From contig CAZKXX010000044.1 of NCBI GenBank assembly GCA_964556705.1, positions 1 through 27,667 on the forward strand: 27,667 nucleotides of DNA, read 5' to 3'. This DNA comes from CAZKXX01 sp964556705. GTDB taxonomy: Bacteria; Acidobacteriota; Terriglobia; UBA7540. Position numbers and translations under genes: made by a program. Shown piece after piece: positions 6,658-14,523 of this stretch (position 1 is its first letter; each line of letters starts with the position of its first letter). The notes below the pieces were generated by a model. It did not search any database. It was given only the letters and a program-made list of their open reading frames with translations, and was not told the DNA's origin.

Positions 6658-7506
6658 ATGAACGGACTGAAGACCACTCTGTTGCTGGGGGCCCTGACGG
6701 GCTTTCTGCTCTTTATCGGCGACCGGGTGGGCGGCCAGAGCGGCCTGATCTTCGCGCTGGTGCTGGCCGGCGTGATGAACCTGGGCGCCTATTTTTACTC
6801 CGACAAGATCGCGCTCAAGATGAGCGGCGCGCAGCCGGTCTCGCGCGAGCAGGCGCCGCGACTCTACGGAGTGGTCGAGCGGCTGGCGGCCAAGGCCAAC
6901 CTGCCCGCGCCGCGGATTTATCTGATCCCCACCGATTCGCCCAACGCCTTCGCGACGGGCCGCAATCCGAAGCACTCGGCGGTGGCGGTGACGCGCGGCC
7001 TGCTGAACGTGCTGGGCGACGAGGAAGTGGAAGGCGTCCTCGCGCACGAGCTGGCGCACATCAAGAACCGCGACATCCTGATCAGTTGCGTGGCGGCGAC
7101 GATTGCGGGCGCGATTGCGATGCTCGCGCGCATGGTCTATTACGCCGAGCTGTTCGGCCTGGGCGGGCGCGGCGGCAGCCGCGGCGGCGGGATGTTTTCG
7201 GCGCTGGCCATGATGATCGTCGCGCCGCTCATCGCCATGATCATCCAGATGGGGATTTCCCGCTCGCGCGAGTACGCGGCGGACGCGACGGCGGCGGAAA
7301 TCACCGGCAACCCTTACGGCCTCGCGCGCGCGCTCCAGAAAATCGAAGCCTACGCGAAGCGCCTGCCGCTGGAGACATCGCCCGCCATGTCGCACATGTA
7401 CATCATCAAGCCGTTCTCGGCGGGCCAGGTGTTCGCCAACCTGTTTTCGACCCACCCGCCGACCGCCAGGCGCATCGAACGGCTGATCGGCCGCGCGACG
7501 GTGTAA
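6658..7506 (+). CDS. htpX: HtpX-type M48 zinc metalloprotease
   Basis: A membrane-bound protease that degrades damaged or misfolded membrane proteins, working alongside FtsH. At 282 residues it has the usual HtpX length. Membrane segments lie near 6-22, 30-47, 139-162 and 180-200. The zinc site is H130-E131-x-x-H134 (LAHELAHIKNRD), with E205 of SREYAADA as third ligand. The substrate-edge motif DSPNAFATGRNP is at 93-104. A Gly-rich loop (GGRGGSRGGG, 169-178) separates the inner membrane segments. The C-terminal STHPPTARRIERL is characteristic of the family. The ATG has GGGAGG 8 bases upstream. It is followed by a strong terminator, so it is probably monocistronic. Confidence 0.95.
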   Translation: MNGLKTTLLLGALTGFLLFIGDRVGGQSGLIFALVLAGVMNLGAYFYSDKIALKMSGAQPVSREQAPRLYGVVERLAAKANLPAPRIYLIPTDSPNAFATGRNPKHSAVAVTRGLLNVLGDEEVEGVLAHELAHIKNRDILISCVAATIAGAIAMLARMVYYAELFGLGGRGGSRGGGMFSALAMMIVAPLIAMIIQMGISRSREYAADATAAEITGNPYGLARALQKIEAYAKRLPLETSPAMSHMYIIKPFSAGQVFANLFSTHPPTARRIERLIGRATV

Positions 7507-7538
7507 CTCTCGCGGCGGACAGACGGCCTTTCTCACGG

Positions 7539-7575
7539 GGCGGACGCGAAACACCCGCGTCCGCCTTTGGCTTTT
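7539..7575 (+). terminator. Rho-independent terminator of htpX
   Basis: GGCGGACGCG (7539-7548) and CGCGTCCGCC (7556-7565) form a perfect 10-bp stem with a 7-base loop, followed directly by TTTGGCTTTT. This is the clearest intrinsic terminator in the window. Confidence 0.85.
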
Positions 7576-7614
7576 GCGAATCCCTGCCGCGCAAAACGGT
7601 TGATTCCGCCGCGC

Positions 7615-8700
7615 CTACTGGGTCCCGCCGCTCACCACGCGCCAGGCTTTCTGCACGTTTCCCCGCCCCGCCCCGCGGAACATGTCGGCGGCGGCTTTCT
7701 CGCCCATCGCCGCGGCGAGCGCGTTGAACGAATCGGGGTCGCCGGCGAGCGCGGCGCCGTATTTGCCCCGCAGTCTTTCGAGGACGGCGTTTTCCGTTTC
7801 CGCCATCGTCGCGCCGCGCGCGTATTCCTCCGCCGTCCACGCCAGCAGGTCCGTGAAATAGGACTTGAAGCGAGCGAACTGTCGCTTGCCGCGCAGGACG
7901 TTGCCGTGCCCGCCGATCACGATTTCGAAGTCGAGTTTCATCGCCTCGTCGAGCGTTTTGACCCAGTCGTAGGGATAACTGTCGCCCATGTAGGGCATCC
8001 AGCCCTGAAGCAGGTCTCCGGTGATGAGGACTTTTTCTTTGGGAAGATACACGACCACATCGCCGTCCGTGTGCGCCTTGCCGAGCCAGAGAATCTGCAC
8101 GCTGCGCGACGGCCGGTGGAGGAGGAGGCTGCGGTCGAAGGTCAGCGAGGGCAGCGTATGCTGCATGGCTTTCAATTCCGCGAGATACGCTTCGGCCTGG
8201 CGGAGATCTTCCGCCAGGCGCTTCTTCTCCGCCGCGTCGGTCGCGCGCGCGAGGTCCGCTTTCAACTGCTCGATTTCGCGCGGCATTTCCAGAATCTGCC
8301 GCTTCACACGCGGCAGGCCGCGATGCTCGATCGATTCGCGCGTCACTTCCGACGAGATCACCTCGACGCCCGAAGGCCAGGCGCCCGGATAGGCTTCGTT
8401 GCCCTGGTAATGGTCCCAGTGGAAGTGCGTGTCCACGGCCCACTTGACGGGTTTGTCCGTGAGGGTCCTGATCTGTTCGATCAGCGCGCGCGCCGCCGAA
8501 GGCTTCGAGTGCGTGTCCACCACCAGCACGCCGTCATCGAGAATGACGACCGCGGCGTTCGAATTCACCTTGTACTGCATCCGGGCGATCGCCGCATAGA
8601 CGTCGTCGGCGACGGGATGAAGATCGAACAACGGCTCGGCCGCACGCGCCCCCGGCGCGACCGCGAGCATCCACACAGCGGCGCACCACAACACTCTCAT
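7615..8700 (-). CDS. Secreted metallo-beta-lactamase-fold hydrolase
   Basis: A 361-residue exported metallohydrolase of unknown substrate. Residues 1-20 form a signal peptide ending GARAAEP. The fold's metal ligands are present: H92-x-H94-x-D96-H97 (THFHWDHYQG), H210 (GKAHTDGD), D229 (ITGDLLQ) and H265 (GGHGNV), so a binuclear zinc centre is expected. Between 125 and 182 there is a charged helical insertion (MPREIEQLKADLARATDAAE onward), a likely coiled coil that is not part of the core fold. The family context (quinoprotein-relay or SoxH-like exported enzymes) does not allow a substrate call. The ATG has GGAGGA just upstream and an extended -10 about 50 bases upstream. The metallophosphatase gene ends about 120 bp upstream on the same strand. 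Confidence 0.9.
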   Translation of the reverse strand: MRVLWCAAVWMLAVAPGARAAEPLFDLHPVADDVYAAIARMQYKVNSNAAVVILDDGVLVVDTHSKPSAARALIEQIRTLTDKPVKWAVDTHFHWDHYQGNEAYPGAWPSGVEVISSEVTRESIEHRGLPRVKRQILEMPREIEQLKADLARATDAAEKKRLAEDLRQAEAYLAELKAMQHTLPSLTFDRSLLLHRPSRSVQILWLGKAHTDGDVVVYLPKEKVLITGDLLQGWMPYMGDSYPYDWVKTLDEAMKLDFEIVIGGHGNVLRGKRQFARFKSYFTDLLAWTAEEYARGATMAETENAVLERLRGKYGAALAGDPDSFNALAAAMGEKAAADMFRGAGRGNVQKAWRVVSGGTQ

Positions 8701-8749
8701 GCTGTCCTCCGCTTTCTTGAGGTTGAATTTCCCGAGTCGAAAGAAGGCG

Positions 8750-8758
8750 ATTCTAGCA
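8750..8758 (-). promoter_or_regulatory. Extended -10 promoter of the metallo-beta-lactamase-fold gene
   Basis: On the minus strand TGC-TAGAAT, an extended -10 with five of six -10 bases matching, about 50 bases before the ATG at 8700. It lies between the upstream phosphatase stop and this gene, so the gene can be transcribed separately. Confidence 0.5.
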
Positions 8759-8819
8759 GAAGGCGCGCGGCCGCGCTGAAGGTTGAGTCAGAGGTTCGCC
8801 GAATGCTTCGCGGGGCGGC

Positions 8820-9733
8820 TCAGCGGTTTCCCGGCAGCGCGCTGCACGCAATGGTCTCGACCTCGCCGCCGCCGGTCATCCGGCCGCAGTCGAACGCGTT
8901 CCCTTCGTCGTTGATGGCGCGGAAGACGAGCGCGTCCGGCGTCGCCTCCCAGAGCATGAAGGCGCGCATCTGGTCTTCCACGGCGGCGACCTCGGGGGTC
9001 CTTCGCGCGTTGCCTCGGCGCAGCATGCCGCTCGACCCGCAGACGAAGTGGACGACGCCCTTTTGAGGCTTCAGCCGCTGATAGAAGTGGTCGTGCCCGG
9101 CCAGGTAGGCATGGACTCGCGGCGCGGCGCCGCCGCTGTCCGGGCGCGTAAAAAGGGGCTCGACCAGCGCGCGCAGCGCTTCGTCGCCGCCGTGACGGCG
9201 TCCCGTCGAGTAAAGCGGATGATGACCATAGACAATGCGCCAGCGCGCGCGGCTCGCCCCCAAAGACTTCTCCAGCCACGCCAGTTGTTCCTTGTCCTGC
9301 GCGCCCTCCGCCAGCCCCATGGTGTTGAGCGCGAAAAACTCCACGAGCGGCGCGCCGCCCTCGCCTCCCGTGTGGACGCTTCCGGGCTTTGGCTGTCCCC
9401 GGCCGGCCGCGAAGCTGTAGTAGCCCTCGGGACCCGTGATGTGGAACCTCTTCGTGTCATCTATCAGATCTCGCCCGTCGCGTGTGCGAGCGTCGTGATT
9501 GCCGATGGCGGCGCGGAAGATGACGCCCCGCCCGAGCAACTCAGCGTACGGTTTGTCGAACTGCTTCTCGAAATACCGCCGGTGTCCTCCGCCGCGATAG
9601 CCCCACCATCCCCCGTAGATGTTGTCGCCGAGCATCAGCACGAAGCCGAAGGCCAGGCGGCCGTGCCATTCCGCCATGCGCTGCGCGACGCGGTGCTGGT
9701 GCCGGTCGCCCGTGCCGCCGTCGCCCACCACGG
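8820..9733 (-). CDS. Metallophosphatase (purple-acid-phosphatase-like), 5' end lost at scaffold gap
   Basis: A calcineurin-like phosphoesterase domain of just over 300 residues, truncated at the N-terminus by the Ns. The metal-binding blocks occur in order: VVGDGGTGD at the gap edge, LMLGDNIYGG, AIGNHDAR, VYGHHPLYS and LAGHDHFYQR. This order and spacing match acid-phosphatase-type exported metallophosphoesterases (ACP5-like), which hydrolyse phosphomonoesters. The C-terminus closes with a small beta region (ATPDALVFRAINDEGNAFDCG). The probable signal peptide lies on the other side of the gap (9816-9998). It is on the same strand as, and upstream of, the metallo-beta-lactamase-fold gene. Substrate is unknown. 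Confidence 0.88.
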
Positions 9734-9743
9734 NNNNNNNNNN
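9734..9743. other. Scaffold gap (10 Ns)
   Basis: Ten Ns mark a join of unknown true length inside the metallophosphatase gene. The bases on either side contain two related versions of the same phosphoesterase block, so the join is suspect. Confidence 0.98.
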
Positions 9744-9815
9744 AACGGCCGGACGATTCCGGCGAGGATGGGGGTGGGCCTTGAAGTCGGGGGAATCCGG
9801 CATCGGCGCGTCCCG

Positions 9816-9998
9816 TCACGTCCACAGTCCATGCACAAACCAGCGACCCTCCGCCGGTTGGCGGTCGCCCGTCCCGCCGTCACCGACGACGGCGAAGCGC
9901 ACGACCTCCGAGCTCTCGGAGTCCGCGACCAGCCCGACGGCCAGAAGCAGCGCGGAAAGCAGGGCGGATAAAATGTATTTCATGTGCTTGCGGGTCAT
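9816..9998 (-). pseudogene. 5' fragment of a metallophosphatase gene
   Basis: The reading frame starts at ATG 9998 (or 9983) with MTRKHMKYILSALLSALLLA, a clear signal peptide, then SSEVVRFAVVGDGGTGDR, the first metal-binding block of a calcineurin-like phosphoesterase. After that block the frame loses similarity and stops at 9816. With a frame shift, the following bases still recall the RVA...M pattern that follows this block in the 8820-9733 gene. Either this is the true start of that gene, displaced by a scaffolding error, or it is the stump of a tandem paralogue. GGAG lies very close to ATG 9998. Confidence 0.6.
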
Positions 9999-10113
9999 CT
10001 CTCCGATGCTATCCCACGCGAGCGCGGCATTCAATGCGCCGTTGCGCGCGCCCGCGGGCCCGGTGGGATGAAATCAAACGCCACGTCTCCCTCCTGTCTT
10101 CCTCTGGAAGGCG

Positions 10114-10122
10114 TGGTATATT
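10114..10122 (+). promoter_or_regulatory. Extended -10 promoter of cstA
   Basis: TGG-TATATT, an extended -10 about 45 bases upstream of the cstA ATG. No convincing -35 is seen, which is normal for extended -10 promoters. Confidence 0.45.
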
Positions 10123-10165
10123 CCGCGGCTCGGGGCACGACGTTTCGAAGACGGTCGGGGAGACC

Positions 10166-12220
10166 ATGAACCTTTTCAAGAAAGTGTTCTGGATTCTTTT
10201 GGCGTTTCTGGGAGCGTTCGGGCTCGGCCTGATTGCGACCTCACGCGGCGAGCCGCTGAACGCCGTGTGGCTGGTGATGGCGGCGGCGTGCATCTACCTC
10301 ATCGGCTACCGCTTCTACAGCTACTTCATCGCCCTGCGCGTGGTGGAACTCGATGACCGGCGCGCCACCCCTGCCGAGCGGCTCGAAGACGGCCGCGACT
10401 TCGTCCCCACGAACAAGTGGGTCGTCTTCGGTCACCACTTCGCGTCCATCGCGGGTCCGGGGCCGCTGGTCGGCCCCATCCTCGCCGCGCAATTCGGCTA
10501 CCTGCCCGGGGTGATCTGGATCGTCATCGGCGGGGTGCTGGGCGGCGCGGTGCAGGACTTCGTGATTCTGTTCTCTTCCGTCCGCCGCAACGGCAAATCG
10601 CTCGCCCAGATAGCCAAAGAGGAAATCAGCCCGCTGGGCGGCTACACCGCGCACCTGAGCATCCTGCTGATCCTGGTCATTCTGCTCGCCGTCGTCGCGC
10701 TGGTGGTGGTCAACGCTTTGCGCGCCAGCCCCTGGGGACTGTTTACCATCGCCATGACCATGCCCATCGCCTTTCTGATGGGTCTCTACCTGCGGCTCAT
10801 CCGCCCGGGCAAAGTGATGGAAGCCACGGCGATCGGCTTCGTGCTGCTGATGGCGGCGGTGGTGGGCGGCCGGTACGTGGCCGAGTCGCCGCTGCTGGCG
10901 CCCTATTTCACTTACGACAGCCTGACGCTCGCCTGGATGATTATCGGATACGGCTTCGCGGCCTCGGTGCTTCCTGTATGGCTGCTCATGGCGCCGCGCG
11001 ATTACATCAGCTCGATTGTCAAGCTGGGCGTGGTAATCGCGCTGGCGCTGGGAATTCTGCTGGTGCAGCCGGTGATGCTTCTGCCGCCCCTGACGCGTTT
11101 TGTGGACGGCACCGGCCCGATTTTCGCCGGCAAGATTTTCCCCTTCTGCTTCATCACCATCGCCTGCGGAGCGATTTCCGGCTTCCACTCGCTCATTTCT
11201 TCCGGCACGACGCCCAAGATGCTCACCAAGGAAGGGCACGCGCGCATGGTGGGCTACGGCAGCATGCTGCTGGAATCGTTTGTGGGCATCATGGCGATGG
11301 TGGCGGCGACCGTGCTCCAGCCGGGCGTCTATTTCGCCATCAACAGCCCTTCGGGCGTGGTGGGCGCGGCGGCCGAAGCCGTGCAGACGATTTCCAACTG
11401 GGGCTTCCCGGTCACCCAGGCGCAGATGGCGGACCTGGCGTCGAAGGTCGGCGAGTCCACGCTCTTCAATCGAACGGGCGGCGCGCCTTCGCTCGCCGTG
11501 GGCATGGCGCAGATTTTTTCCGAAGTCCTGGGCGGGCCGCGCCTGATGGCCATCTGGTACCACTTCGCGATCATGTTCGAGGTGGTCTTCATCCTCACCG
11601 TCCTCGATACCGGCACGCGCGTCGGGCGGTTCATGCTCCAGGACTTCTTCGGACACTTCTCCGAGCGCTTCGGGCGCACGAGCTGGTATCCGGGCGTGCT
11701 GCTCTCCAGCGCGCTCATGGTGGGCGGCTGGGGATATTTTCTCTATAAGGGGGTCGTGGACCCGATGGGCGGCATCGGAAGCCTCTGGCCGCTGTTCGGC
11801 ATCTCGAATCAGTTGCTCGCCACCATCGCGCTCTGCGTGGCGACGACCATTCTCATCAAGATGAAAAAAACGCGCTTCGTCTGGGTCACGCTCCTGCCGC
11901 TCACCTGGCTGGTCGCCGTCACCATGACGGCGAGCGTGCAGAAGATCTGGCATCCCGACCCGCGCATCGGGTTTCTTTCCCAGTCGCGACAGCTTTCCGA
12001 GCAACTCGCTGCCGGAATGGTTCCCGCCGACCAGGTGGCGATGACGCGGCAACTCATCTTCCACAACCAGCTCGACGCGGTGATTACCGGCGTCTTCGCC
12101 TTCCTCGTCGTCCTGATTCTCGCCGAGTCCATCCGGCAGTGGTCCGGTTACCTGCTCGGCCAGAAGGAGCCGGTGCTGCGCGAAGCGCCGATGGAGCTTT
12201 CGAAACTGCCGGCCTCGTAG
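10166..12220 (+). CDS. cstA: CstA family pyruvate/peptide transporter
   Basis: A 684-residue polytopic inner-membrane protein of the carbon-starvation CstA family. CstA and its relatives YjiY/BtsT import pyruvate and, in some reports, peptides. The start MNLFKKVFWILLAFLGAFGL leads into about 16-18 membrane segments. Family blocks are present: NKWVVFGHHFASIAGPGPLVGPILAAQFGYLPG, GGVLGGAVQDFVILFSSVRR, FHSLISSGTTPKML, and DTGTRVGRFMLQD. Length is close to the E. coli protein (about 700). ATG 10166 is chosen over upstream in-frame codons because CGGGGAG precedes it and the hydrophobic start matches the family. It is followed by the small partner gene ybdD, as in E. coli cstA-ybdD. Confidence 0.95.
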   Translation: MNLFKKVFWILLAFLGAFGLGLIATSRGEPLNAVWLVMAAACIYLIGYRFYSYFIALRVVELDDRRATPAERLEDGRDFVPTNKWVVFGHHFASIAGPGPLVGPILAAQFGYLPGVIWIVIGGVLGGAVQDFVILFSSVRRNGKSLAQIAKEEISPLGGYTAHLSILLILVILLAVVALVVVNALRASPWGLFTIAMTMPIAFLMGLYLRLIRPGKVMEATAIGFVLLMAAVVGGRYVAESPLLAPYFTYDSLTLAWMIIGYGFAASVLPVWLLMAPRDYISSIVKLGVVIALALGILLVQPVMLLPPLTRFVDGTGPIFAGKIFPFCFITIACGAISGFHSLISSGTTPKMLTKEGHARMVGYGSMLLESFVGIMAMVAATVLQPGVYFAINSPSGVVGAAAEAVQTISNWGFPVTQAQMADLASKVGESTLFNRTGGAPSLAVGMAQIFSEVLGGPRLMAIWYHFAIMFEVVFILTVLDTGTRVGRFMLQDFFGHFSERFGRTSWYPGVLLSSALMVGGWGYFLYKGVVDPMGGIGSLWPLFGISNQLLATIALCVATTILIKMKKTRFVWVTLLPLTWLVAVTMTASVQKIWHPDPRIGFLSQSRQLSEQLAAGMVPADQVAMTRQLIFHNQLDAVITGVFAFLVVLILAESIRQWSGYLLGQKEPVLREAPMELSKLPAS

Positions 12221-12230
12221 GCCGCCGTAG

Positions 12231-12250
12231 CGCCGGCGTCCCCGCCGGCG
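12231..12250. repeat. REP-like palindrome between cstA and ybdD
   Basis: CGCCGGCG, a 4-base loop TCCC, then CGCCGGCG: a perfect 8-bp hairpin 10 bases after the cstA stop, followed by GTTTTCGG. It could stabilise the cstA transcript end, weaken read-through, or be a REP-type repeat. Copy number elsewhere is unknown. Confidence 0.55.
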
Positions 12251-12304
12251 GTTTTCGGCGCCGGGGGCCGTGCCGCGGCAACAAACCGGAGCGGAGGTGC
12301 AGCA

Positions 12305-12487
12305 ATGAAAGGCCTTCTCAATGCAGCCCGGACGGTGTGGGACTTTCTCCGCGAAATCCTCGGCGAGAAGGCTTATGATCGCTACTCGGCTTTCGTCCGG
12401 GCGCGCGGCGAAACGCCCATCTCCGAGCGGGAATTCTTTCTCCGGCAGCAGAAGGAGAAATACTCCCGGCCCTGCCGCTGCTGCTGA
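12305..12487 (+). CDS. ybdD: YbdD/YjiX family small protein (DUF466)
   Basis: A 60-residue protein of the YbdD/YjiX family (PF04328), the usual small partner of CstA-type transporters and thought to be needed for full transport. Visible features are the aromatic motif YDRYSAFVRAR, the EREFFLRQQKEKYS block, and the conserved C-terminal RCC (here PCRCC). The start has GGAGGTG 6 bases upstream, and the gene lies 85 bases after cstA. The Pfam family is labelled putative selenoprotein, but here the TGA after the final Cys is simply the stop: read-through would give unrelated sequence running into the next gene's ribosome binding site. Confidence 0.9.
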   Translation: MKGLLNAARTVWDFLREILGEKAYDRYSAFVRARGETPISEREFFLRQQKEKYSRPCRCC

Positions 12488-12554
12488 GCCGGGGCTCTGC
12501 GGGCGGCGCGTGGATTCCATCGCGCCGCCTCTTCAGCTTCAAAGGAGGCCTGTC

Positions 12555-13364
12555 ATGAAACGGTTTCTTCCATTTCTGCTTCTCTTCCTCGTGGCGGCGC
12601 GCGCCGAAGAGCCGCCGTTTTCAAAGCAATACCTGACTGGCCGGCCGTACACGGCGGCCGATGACGAAGCGCTGCTCAAGAAATTCGCCGGCCTGCGCGT
12701 CGCCGACGTCGTGGATGGTCTCGACGTCGTCGGGCTCCAGGACGTCACGGTGATGGACAGCGGCATCCGGCCGCTCTGGCGGGACGGCGAAAAATTCAAG
12801 CACCGCGTCATCGGCACGGCCGTCACGCTGCGCATCGTTCCGCCGCAGGACCGCGCGCCGAACTTCCCGAGCCACGACGAATTCGCCAAGTGGGAGGGCG
12901 ACTGGTACGGCAGGCAGAACCTCGGCGACTTCGAAAACCGGCTGCGCCCGGGCACTGTGCTGGTGATTGACGCCTCGCGCACGAAGGACGTCGGCTTCTG
13001 CGGCTCGAACAACGCGCTCGGCTGGTTCGCGCGCGGCATGCGCGGCATTGTCATGGACGGCGGCTGTCGCGACACCGACGAGATCATCCTTCAGGGAATT
13101 CCCGTCTACCACCGCGCGCCGACACGGGGCATCATTCCGGGGCGCGTCATCGTCGAATCGTTCAACCTGCCGGTCAACGTGGGAGGCGTGCTGGTGTATC
13201 CGGGCGATGTCATCGTAGCGGATAACGACGGCGTGGTCGTGGTGCCGCGCGCCAAAGCGCAGGGCGTGGCCGCCGCCGCCCACCGGATCATCGAGGGCGA
13301 CAAGGAAGCGCGCCGCAAGCTTTACGAAAAGCTCGGCCGCCCTCCCGATTTTACGCTCGAATAG
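12555..13364 (+). CDS. Exported RraA/HMG-aldolase family protein
   Basis: A 269-residue protein with a signal peptide (1-17, ending ARA-EE) followed by an RraA-like alpha/beta/alpha domain. Blocks seen are LRVADVVDGLDVVGLQD, VIGTAVTLRI, GTVLVIDAS, GFCGSNNALGWFARGMRGIV, MDGGCRDTDEI (R172, D173, E176) and VYPGDVIVADNDGVVVVPR. The R-D-x-x-E pattern is the divalent-metal/pyruvate site of class II 4-hydroxy-4-methyl-2-oxoglutarate aldolases in this superfamily. The RNase-E inhibitor RraA lacks enzymatic activity and would be cytoplasmic, so an aldolase or lyase role outside the membrane is more likely. Substrate is unknown. AAAGGAGG before the ATG fixes the start. It is close behind cstA-ybdD, which suggests pyruvate or oxo-acid metabolism, by inference. 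Confidence 0.85.
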   Translation: MKRFLPFLLLFLVAARAEEPPFSKQYLTGRPYTAADDEALLKKFAGLRVADVVDGLDVVGLQDVTVMDSGIRPLWRDGEKFKHRVIGTAVTLRIVPPQDRAPNFPSHDEFAKWEGDWYGRQNLGDFENRLRPGTVLVIDASRTKDVGFCGSNNALGWFARGMRGIVMDGGCRDTDEIILQGIPVYHRAPTRGIIPGRVIVESFNLPVNVGGVLVYPGDVIVADNDGVVVVPRAKAQGVAAAAHRIIEGDKEARRKLYEKLGRPPDFTLE

Positions 13365-13440
13365 AAGCTCCTGAGGCGCCCACCGGCCGCGGCAACGGCC
13401 GCTCGCGCTCCGCGCACGGGCCGCACCACGCCCCGCCTGC

Positions 13441-13457
13441 GACGACTCTGGGTCGTC
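13441..13457 (+). terminator. Possible terminator hairpin after the RraA-like gene
   Basis: GACGAC (13441-13446) and GTCGTC (13452-13457) with a 5-base loop, about 75 bases after the stop. There is no T-run, so it is a weak candidate. Confidence 0.3.
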
Positions 13458-13552
13458 TCGTCGGGGAATCCTTATCCATTCCGTTACCCGACTTGACTTC
13501 GCCTTACCAAGCTGCAAAAGTGAGTGGCGCGGAAACAGACTCTGGACGGACA

Positions 13553-13572
13553 GAGGGAGCGAAAGCTCCCTC
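13553..13572 (+). promoter_or_regulatory. GNRA-loop hairpin at the sigma-factor start
   Basis: GAGGGAGC (13553-13560), loop GAAA, GCTCCCTC (13565-13572): a perfect 8-bp stem capped by a GNRA tetraloop, ending 6 bases before the GTG start. The only Shine-Dalgarno-like bases (GGGAG) are in the 5' arm, so the hairpin would affect translation of the sigma factor. Confidence 0.6.
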
Positions 13573-13578
13573 GCCAGC

Positions 13579-14436
13579 GTGGCGAACGTGACGTTTGAGG
13601 TATTTCTGTCCGATCATCGCAAACGGCTCCAGACCCTGTACGAATCGTCCGGGGCAGAGCGCTGGTCGGTCTCGCTGGAAGAGTTTGCCGCCGCGGTCTG
13701 GCGCGGCGTGCAATCGGCCTCCGCCGACCCTCGGGAACTCGCTCAAGCCCTCACCAACCTCCGCGCCGAAGACCTGGCTCTCGCGCTCGGTTGTATGAAA
13801 GGCCACGAAAAGGCCTGGGAGGCGTTCAGTTGGGTGTACCGTTCGACGATCTATGAGTCGGCCTCCACTTTCACTTCGGATATCGTCCTGGCGCGCGAAC
13901 TCACTGACTCCGTCGTCGCCGACCTTTACGGCCTCAACGCGCAGGCTCCCGACCGCGGTTCGCGTTTCAGCTACTTTCATGGACGGAGCAGTCTGAAAAC
14001 GTGGGTCCGCGCCCTCGTCTATCGCAAGTTCGTGGACGACTATCGCCGGCGCAAGTACGAAGCGCCGCTGCCCGACGAGTTGCCCGCCGCCGGTCCCGGC
14101 AGCGTCTCGCCGGACGAAGCCTCGGAGCGGAGCTACGCACGACTGCTCGGCGAAGCCGTCACCGCGGTGCTCGGCGAACTGAGCGCGCCCGAAAGACTTC
14201 TGCTCAGCTACTACTACGTCCAGCAGTTGACGCTCAAGCAGATTGGCCGCATCACCGGCGAACACGAGGCCACCGTCTCGCGCCATCTGGAAGCGCTGCG
14301 CAAAAAGGTGCGGACTCAAATCGAAGCGTACCTGAAGAACATCAAGAAGCTGAGTAACTACGATCGCGAGCGCTGCCTCGACTTTGCGTCACGGGGGGTT
14401 GACGTGGATCTCGAAAGGGTGCTCAAAATCGATTGA
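13579..14436 (+). CDS. Sigma-70 family RNA polymerase sigma factor (ECF-like)
   Basis: A 285-residue alternative sigma factor, longer than a typical ECF sigma (about 190) because of an N-terminal extension of some 65 residues. Region 2 spans about 65-160, with the -10 binding helix in SSLKTWVRALVYRKFVDDYRRR. Region 4 spans about 186-252, with the helix-turn-helix TLKQIGRITGEHEATVSRHLEALRKKVR for -35 recognition. There is no region 3. A C-terminal tail of about 30 residues follows. GTG 13579 is the likely start: the N-terminal sequence is plausible and the next in-frame Met lies inside region 2. The following gene encodes its probable anti-sigma factor, so activity is likely controlled by membrane sequestration. 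Target promoters are unknown. Confidence 0.85.
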   Translation: MANVTFEVFLSDHRKRLQTLYESSGAERWSVSLEEFAAAVWRGVQSASADPRELAQALTNLRAEDLALALGCMKGHEKAWEAFSWVYRSTIYESASTFTSDIVLARELTDSVVADLYGLNAQAPDRGSRFSYFHGRSSLKTWVRALVYRKFVDDYRRRKYEAPLPDELPAAGPGSVSPDEASERSYARLLGEAVTAVLGELSAPERLLLSYYYVQQLTLKQIGRITGEHEATVSRHLEALRKKVRTQIEAYLKNIKKLSNYDRERCLDFASRGVDVDLERVLKID

Positions 14437-14437
14437 G

Positions 14438-14457
14438 GGAGCGCAAGAGGGCGCTCC
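14438..14457 (+). repeat. Hairpin after the sigma-factor stop
   Basis: GGAGCGC (14438-14444) and GCGCTCC (14451-14457) with a 6-base loop, directly after the TGA of the sigma gene. It begins with the same GAGGGAGCG string as the hairpin at 13553. Confidence 0.5.
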
Positions 14458-14485
14458 GCCGCCGTTCTTTCCTGGGGAGGCTCCG

Positions 14486-14501
14486 CGCGCCGGAAGGCGC
14501 G
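14486..14501 (+). repeat. GNRA-loop hairpin before the anti-sigma gene
   Basis: CGCGCC (14486-14491), loop GGAA, GGCGCG (14496-14501): a 6-bp stem with a GNRA loop, about 20 bases before the anti-sigma ATG, which has no clear Shine-Dalgarno. Confidence 0.5.
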
Positions 14502-14523
14502 AGAACAAGCAAAGTGGTTCGAG

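Noticed and set aside
12485..12487. TGA after the C-terminal CRCC of YbdD as a second selenocysteine codon
   Set aside because: The protein already ends at the family's usual RCC terminus, read-through gives unrelated sequence into the next gene's leader, and no SECIS-like hairpin was noted after it.
10241..12520. A 759-codon open frame on the minus strand opposite cstA-ybdD
   Set aside because: His/Arg/Glu-rich antisense shadow; the plus strand carries clear CstA and YbdD motifs.
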